From Rhodospirillales bacterium (GTDB lineage: Bacteria; Pseudomonadota; Alphaproteobacteria; Rhodospirillales; WMHbin7), in contig JACRPC010000042.1 of the NCBI GenBank assembly GCA_016214125.1, positions 62,001 through 126,000 of the forward strand: DNA of 64,000 nucleotides, written 5' to 3'. The translations under genes were made by a program, and so were the position numbers. Positions within the stretch are counted from its first letter, which is position 1, and each line of letters starts with the position of its first letter. Of this stretch, positions 61,913 to 64,000 are shown one piece after another. The notes beneath the pieces are model-generated. The model searched no databases and was not told where the DNA came from. It worked only from the letters and a program-made list of their open reading frames with translations.

Positions 61913-63934
61913 ATGATCAAGCTGCACGTGACCCAAGGCGACGGCATTGGCTGGGCCATTGATGAGGATGCGCGGCTGATGCGCCAGGCCCTGGAGGGTT
62001 TGGTGCGCTTCGTGCCCGGAGAAGAGGCGGATACGATTCTTTCCACTTGGTTCGTGCGCCTCACCGGCGGGCCGGGCCAGAAGCCCATGCCCGGCGATCT
62101 GCTTTCCGGCAGGCGCATTCTGTGCTGGTCGCCGAACCGCCCCTTTCACGACGCCTCCCTGCCCGGTTTTGGCGAAGCGGGAAAACTCGTCGGGCGCTGG
62201 CTGGTCGGATCGCGGCAGGCCAAGGCCGAGATGAGCCAGCTGGGCCTGCCCGCCTCACGAATTCCCTATCTCGTCGATACCTCGATTTTCCATCCTTTGC
62301 CGGCCCAGGACCCCAAGCTGATCCAGCTTCGCGAAACCTGGGGTATTCCGGCGGACCGTTATCTGATCGGAAATTTCTTCCGGGACACAGAGGGCGGCGG
62401 AACGTCCCGGCCCAAGCTTCAAAAGGGACCCGACGTGTTTCTGGAGATCGTCCGCCAGTTGGGAAAGCGCGGCGCCCCGATTCACATTCTCTTGGCCGGA
62501 CCAAGGCGCGGCTGGCTCTATGACCGTCTGGCCGAGCTAAAGGCGTCTGTTACCTTTGTCGGGCAGCAGCCCAGGGCGGGAGTGGACGACCTCGCCCTCA
62601 ACACACTGCCCCGCGCCGAACTGAACCAGCTCTACAATTTGCTCGATCTCTGCCTGATCCCAAGCCGCTGGGAAGGCGGACCACACGCCATTCTCGAGGC
62701 GACCGCAGCCGGGAAGCGCGTGCTGAGCACGCGCGTTGGGATTGCCGAAGACGTTCTTGAGCCGGCAAGCCTGTTCGATCATCCCGACGAGGCGGCGGCC
62801 ATCATCGAGCGCGATATTTCCGACGGCATCCTCGTCCCAACACTTGCGCCACAGCGGGATCGGCTGCACACCAGCCATGTGCCTGCGGCGGCGCGCGCCT
62901 TGTGGGAGGAGGTGCTGGGGGAACTGCCGGTCATCCCCGCCCATCCCATTCTTGAACGGCCCTCGACATCATCGCGGCCCCTTGTCACGAGACTGCGAAG
63001 TGCCGTCCGGCGAAGATTGAAACCGACTTTGCCCTCGATCAGCTTGTGGCATGAATTCGTCAAGCCGCCCTATGGCGGCGGCAATCAATTTATGATGGCC
63101 TTAAGGGGTGAGCTCGCCCGGCGTGGCGTCAGAGTGATGGTGAACGCGCCCAGGGCCGATGTGCATATCGTCAACTCCGTGCATTTCGACGTGGCCGCGT
63201 TTCGGCGGCTCTGCGCCCGGCGTGGTAAGGCAAAGGTCATTCATCGTATCGATGGACCGATTCAGCTATACCGAGGCACAAGCCAGGAGCTTGACGAGCT
63301 GTGTTTCGAACTGAATGCGGAATTCGCCTACGCGACCGTCATTCAGTCGAGCTGGACCTTTGCGCGGATCGTTGAATTGGACTACCAGCCCGTCAGGCCG
63401 GTGATCGTCCGCAACACGGTCGATCCCGCCATCTTCCACGCCAGAGATCGCCAGCCGCTCGGAGCGGCCAAGGTCCGTCTGATTTCGACCAGTTGGTCGG
63501 GCAATCCCCGCAAGGGCGGCGACGTTTACAAATGGCTGGACGAGAACCTGGATTGGAGCCGCTTCGACTACACCTTCCTGGGCAACCTTTCCGAACACCT
63601 GACGCACATACATCGATTGCCGCCAGCACCCTCCGAGACCGTGGCCCGACTGCTGCGCTCGCATGACATCTACATCACTGCTAGCCGCAACGATCCCTGC
63701 TCGAACGCCCTGATCGAGGCCTTGGCCTGCGGCCTTCCCGCCCTGTATCTGAACAGCGGCGGCCATCCCGAGATCGTTGGCTTGGGCGGGCTTGGTTTTG
63801 AGGAGCCGGGGGAAATCCCAGCCCTTCTTGACAAAATCGTCGCGCACCATGAGAGCTTTCAGAACCTTATTGTGACACCAAGGCTGTCCGATGTCGCCGA
63901 CATCTATCTTCAATTGGCGATCGAGGCCGCTTGA
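61913..63934 (+). CDS. Tandem two-domain glycosyltransferase (double GT-B)
   Basis: A 673-residue protein with two GT4-like units. The first (about 1-340) has ILCWSPNRPFHDASL, YLVDTSIFHPL and PSRWEGGPHAILEATAAG. The second (about 375-673) begins SLWHEFVKPPYGGGNQFMMAL, has VIRNTVDPAIFHA-like VRNTVDPAIF, SWSGNPRKGGDVYKWL and ASRNDPCSNALIEALACGLP. Each unit keeps its own donor signature, so both may be active and add two residues in turn. An 84-bp gap before it holds nothing recognisable. The next gene seems to overlap its stop. Confidence 0.82.
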   Translation: MIKLHVTQGDGIGWAIDEDARLMRQALEGLVRFVPGEEADTILSTWFVRLTGGPGQKPMPGDLLSGRRILCWSPNRPFHDASLPGFGEAGKLVGRWLVGSRQAKAEMSQLGLPASRIPYLVDTSIFHPLPAQDPKLIQLRETWGIPADRYLIGNFFRDTEGGGTSRPKLQKGPDVFLEIVRQLGKRGAPIHILLAGPRRGWLYDRLAELKASVTFVGQQPRAGVDDLALNTLPRAELNQLYNLLDLCLIPSRWEGGPHAILEATAAGKRVLSTRVGIAEDVLEPASLFDHPDEAAAIIERDISDGILVPTLAPQRDRLHTSHVPAAARALWEEVLGELPVIPAHPILERPSTSSRPLVTRLRSAVRRRLKPTLPSISLWHEFVKPPYGGGNQFMMALRGELARRGVRVMVNAPRADVHIVNSVHFDVAAFRRLCARRGKAKVIHRIDGPIQLYRGTSQELDELCFELNAEFAYATVIQSSWTFARIVELDYQPVRPVIVRNTVDPAIFHARDRQPLGAAKVRLISTSWSGNPRKGGDVYKWLDENLDWSRFDYTFLGNLSEHLTHIHRLPPAPSETVARLLRSHDIYITASRNDPCSNALIEALACGLPALYLNSGGHPEIVGLGGLGFEEPGEIPALLDKIVAHHESFQNLIVTPRLSDVADIYLQLAIEAA

Positions 63935-64000
63935 GCCTTCCCTCGCCCAAGCGCGCCCTTCTGTCCACAACGCATCTGGTTCTGGTTCTGGATGCGGGCA
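63931..64000 (+). CDS. 5' end of a downstream gene (partial)
   Basis: TTG 63931 forms a TTGA overlap with the previous stop and opens a frame that stays open to the window end (reading SLPSPKRALLSTTHLV and on). The junction type fits the operon pattern, but only 23 codons are visible and the start codon is weak, so neither frame nor product is sure. Confidence 0.3.
   Translation, partial: MSLPSPKRALLSTTHLVLVLDAG

Noticed and set aside
1-64000. Mobile elements, tRNA/rRNA genes, CRISPR arrays
   Set aside because: I looked for transposase or integrase motifs, tRNA-like cloverleafs and regularly spaced repeats and saw none that could be supported.

Overview
The window is a GC-rich (about 60%) stretch packed almost end to end with cell-surface polysaccharide genes. 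Gene style (long chains of ATGA/GTGA overlaps, GTG/TTG starts, a mix of O-antigen, capsule and nonulosonic-acid families) fits an alphaproteobacterium, perhaps Rhodospirillales. That placement is inference, because no rRNA, tRNA or housekeeping marker is present. I see no CRISPR array, transposase, tRNA or replication origin.

Region 1 (1-23983, all + strand) reads as one long translationally coupled operon. It holds two heparinase II/III-like proteins, four GT-2/GT-4 glycosyltransferases, two paralogous GT-C-like membrane proteins plus a third membrane protein, a sugar-modifying block (cupin epimerase, TylC3-type C-methyltransferase, UXS-like SDR, Gfo/Idh oxidoreductase), an asparagine-synthetase-like amidotransferase, a non-hydrolysing UDP-GlcNAc 2-epimerase, a fusion of an O-antigen ligase/polymerase with a GmhB-type HAD phosphatase, an FkbM methyltransferase and two SGNH hydrolases. 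One SGNH gene (13368-14746) is broken by what looks like a short frameshifting deletion. Two minus-strand genes (second WecB and a GT-2, 23980-25844) converge on this operon.

Region 2 (26040-63934, all + except one gene) starts with a methyltransferase and a winged-helix/Rossmann regulator. Next come NeuB, NeuC and NeuA homologues, a B12-type radical SAM protein and a very clear UDP-sulfoquinovose synthase (SQD1/SqdB type). The core is a sugar-amidation complement: three PP-loop N-acetyl-sugar amidotransferases (35143, 42079, 50978), two HisH-like glutaminases (38254, 40650) and three HisF-like barrels (36357, 38878, 41273). All three HisF homologues keep the ammonia-gate residues of HisF, but each has replaced at least one of the two catalytic aspartates of histidine biosynthesis, so they most likely deliver ammonia for acetamidino-sugar formation. 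These genes are interleaved with methyltransferases, a radical SAM/SPASM protein, a KpsS-like capsule protein and an MsbA-type ABC exporter. A second AsnB lies convergent to the exporter.

Region 3 (50978-63934) follows with the third amidotransferase, a sugar N-formyltransferase, a second NeuB-type synthase, a Gfo/Idh oxidoreductase, a DegT aminotransferase, an SDR, an SpsF-like cytidylyltransferase, a methyltransferase, a second radical SAM/SPASM protein, a membrane GT-C-like protein and a tandem double glycosyltransferase. This looks like a second, separate CMP-sugar route of SpsE/SpsF type.

Taken together the locus could build a heavily decorated surface glycan containing nonulosonic acids with acetamidino and formamido groups, methyl groups and possibly sulfoquinovose. 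The combination of three amidotransferases, three HisF paralogues, SQD1 and three radical SAM proteins in one locus is the part most worth testing.
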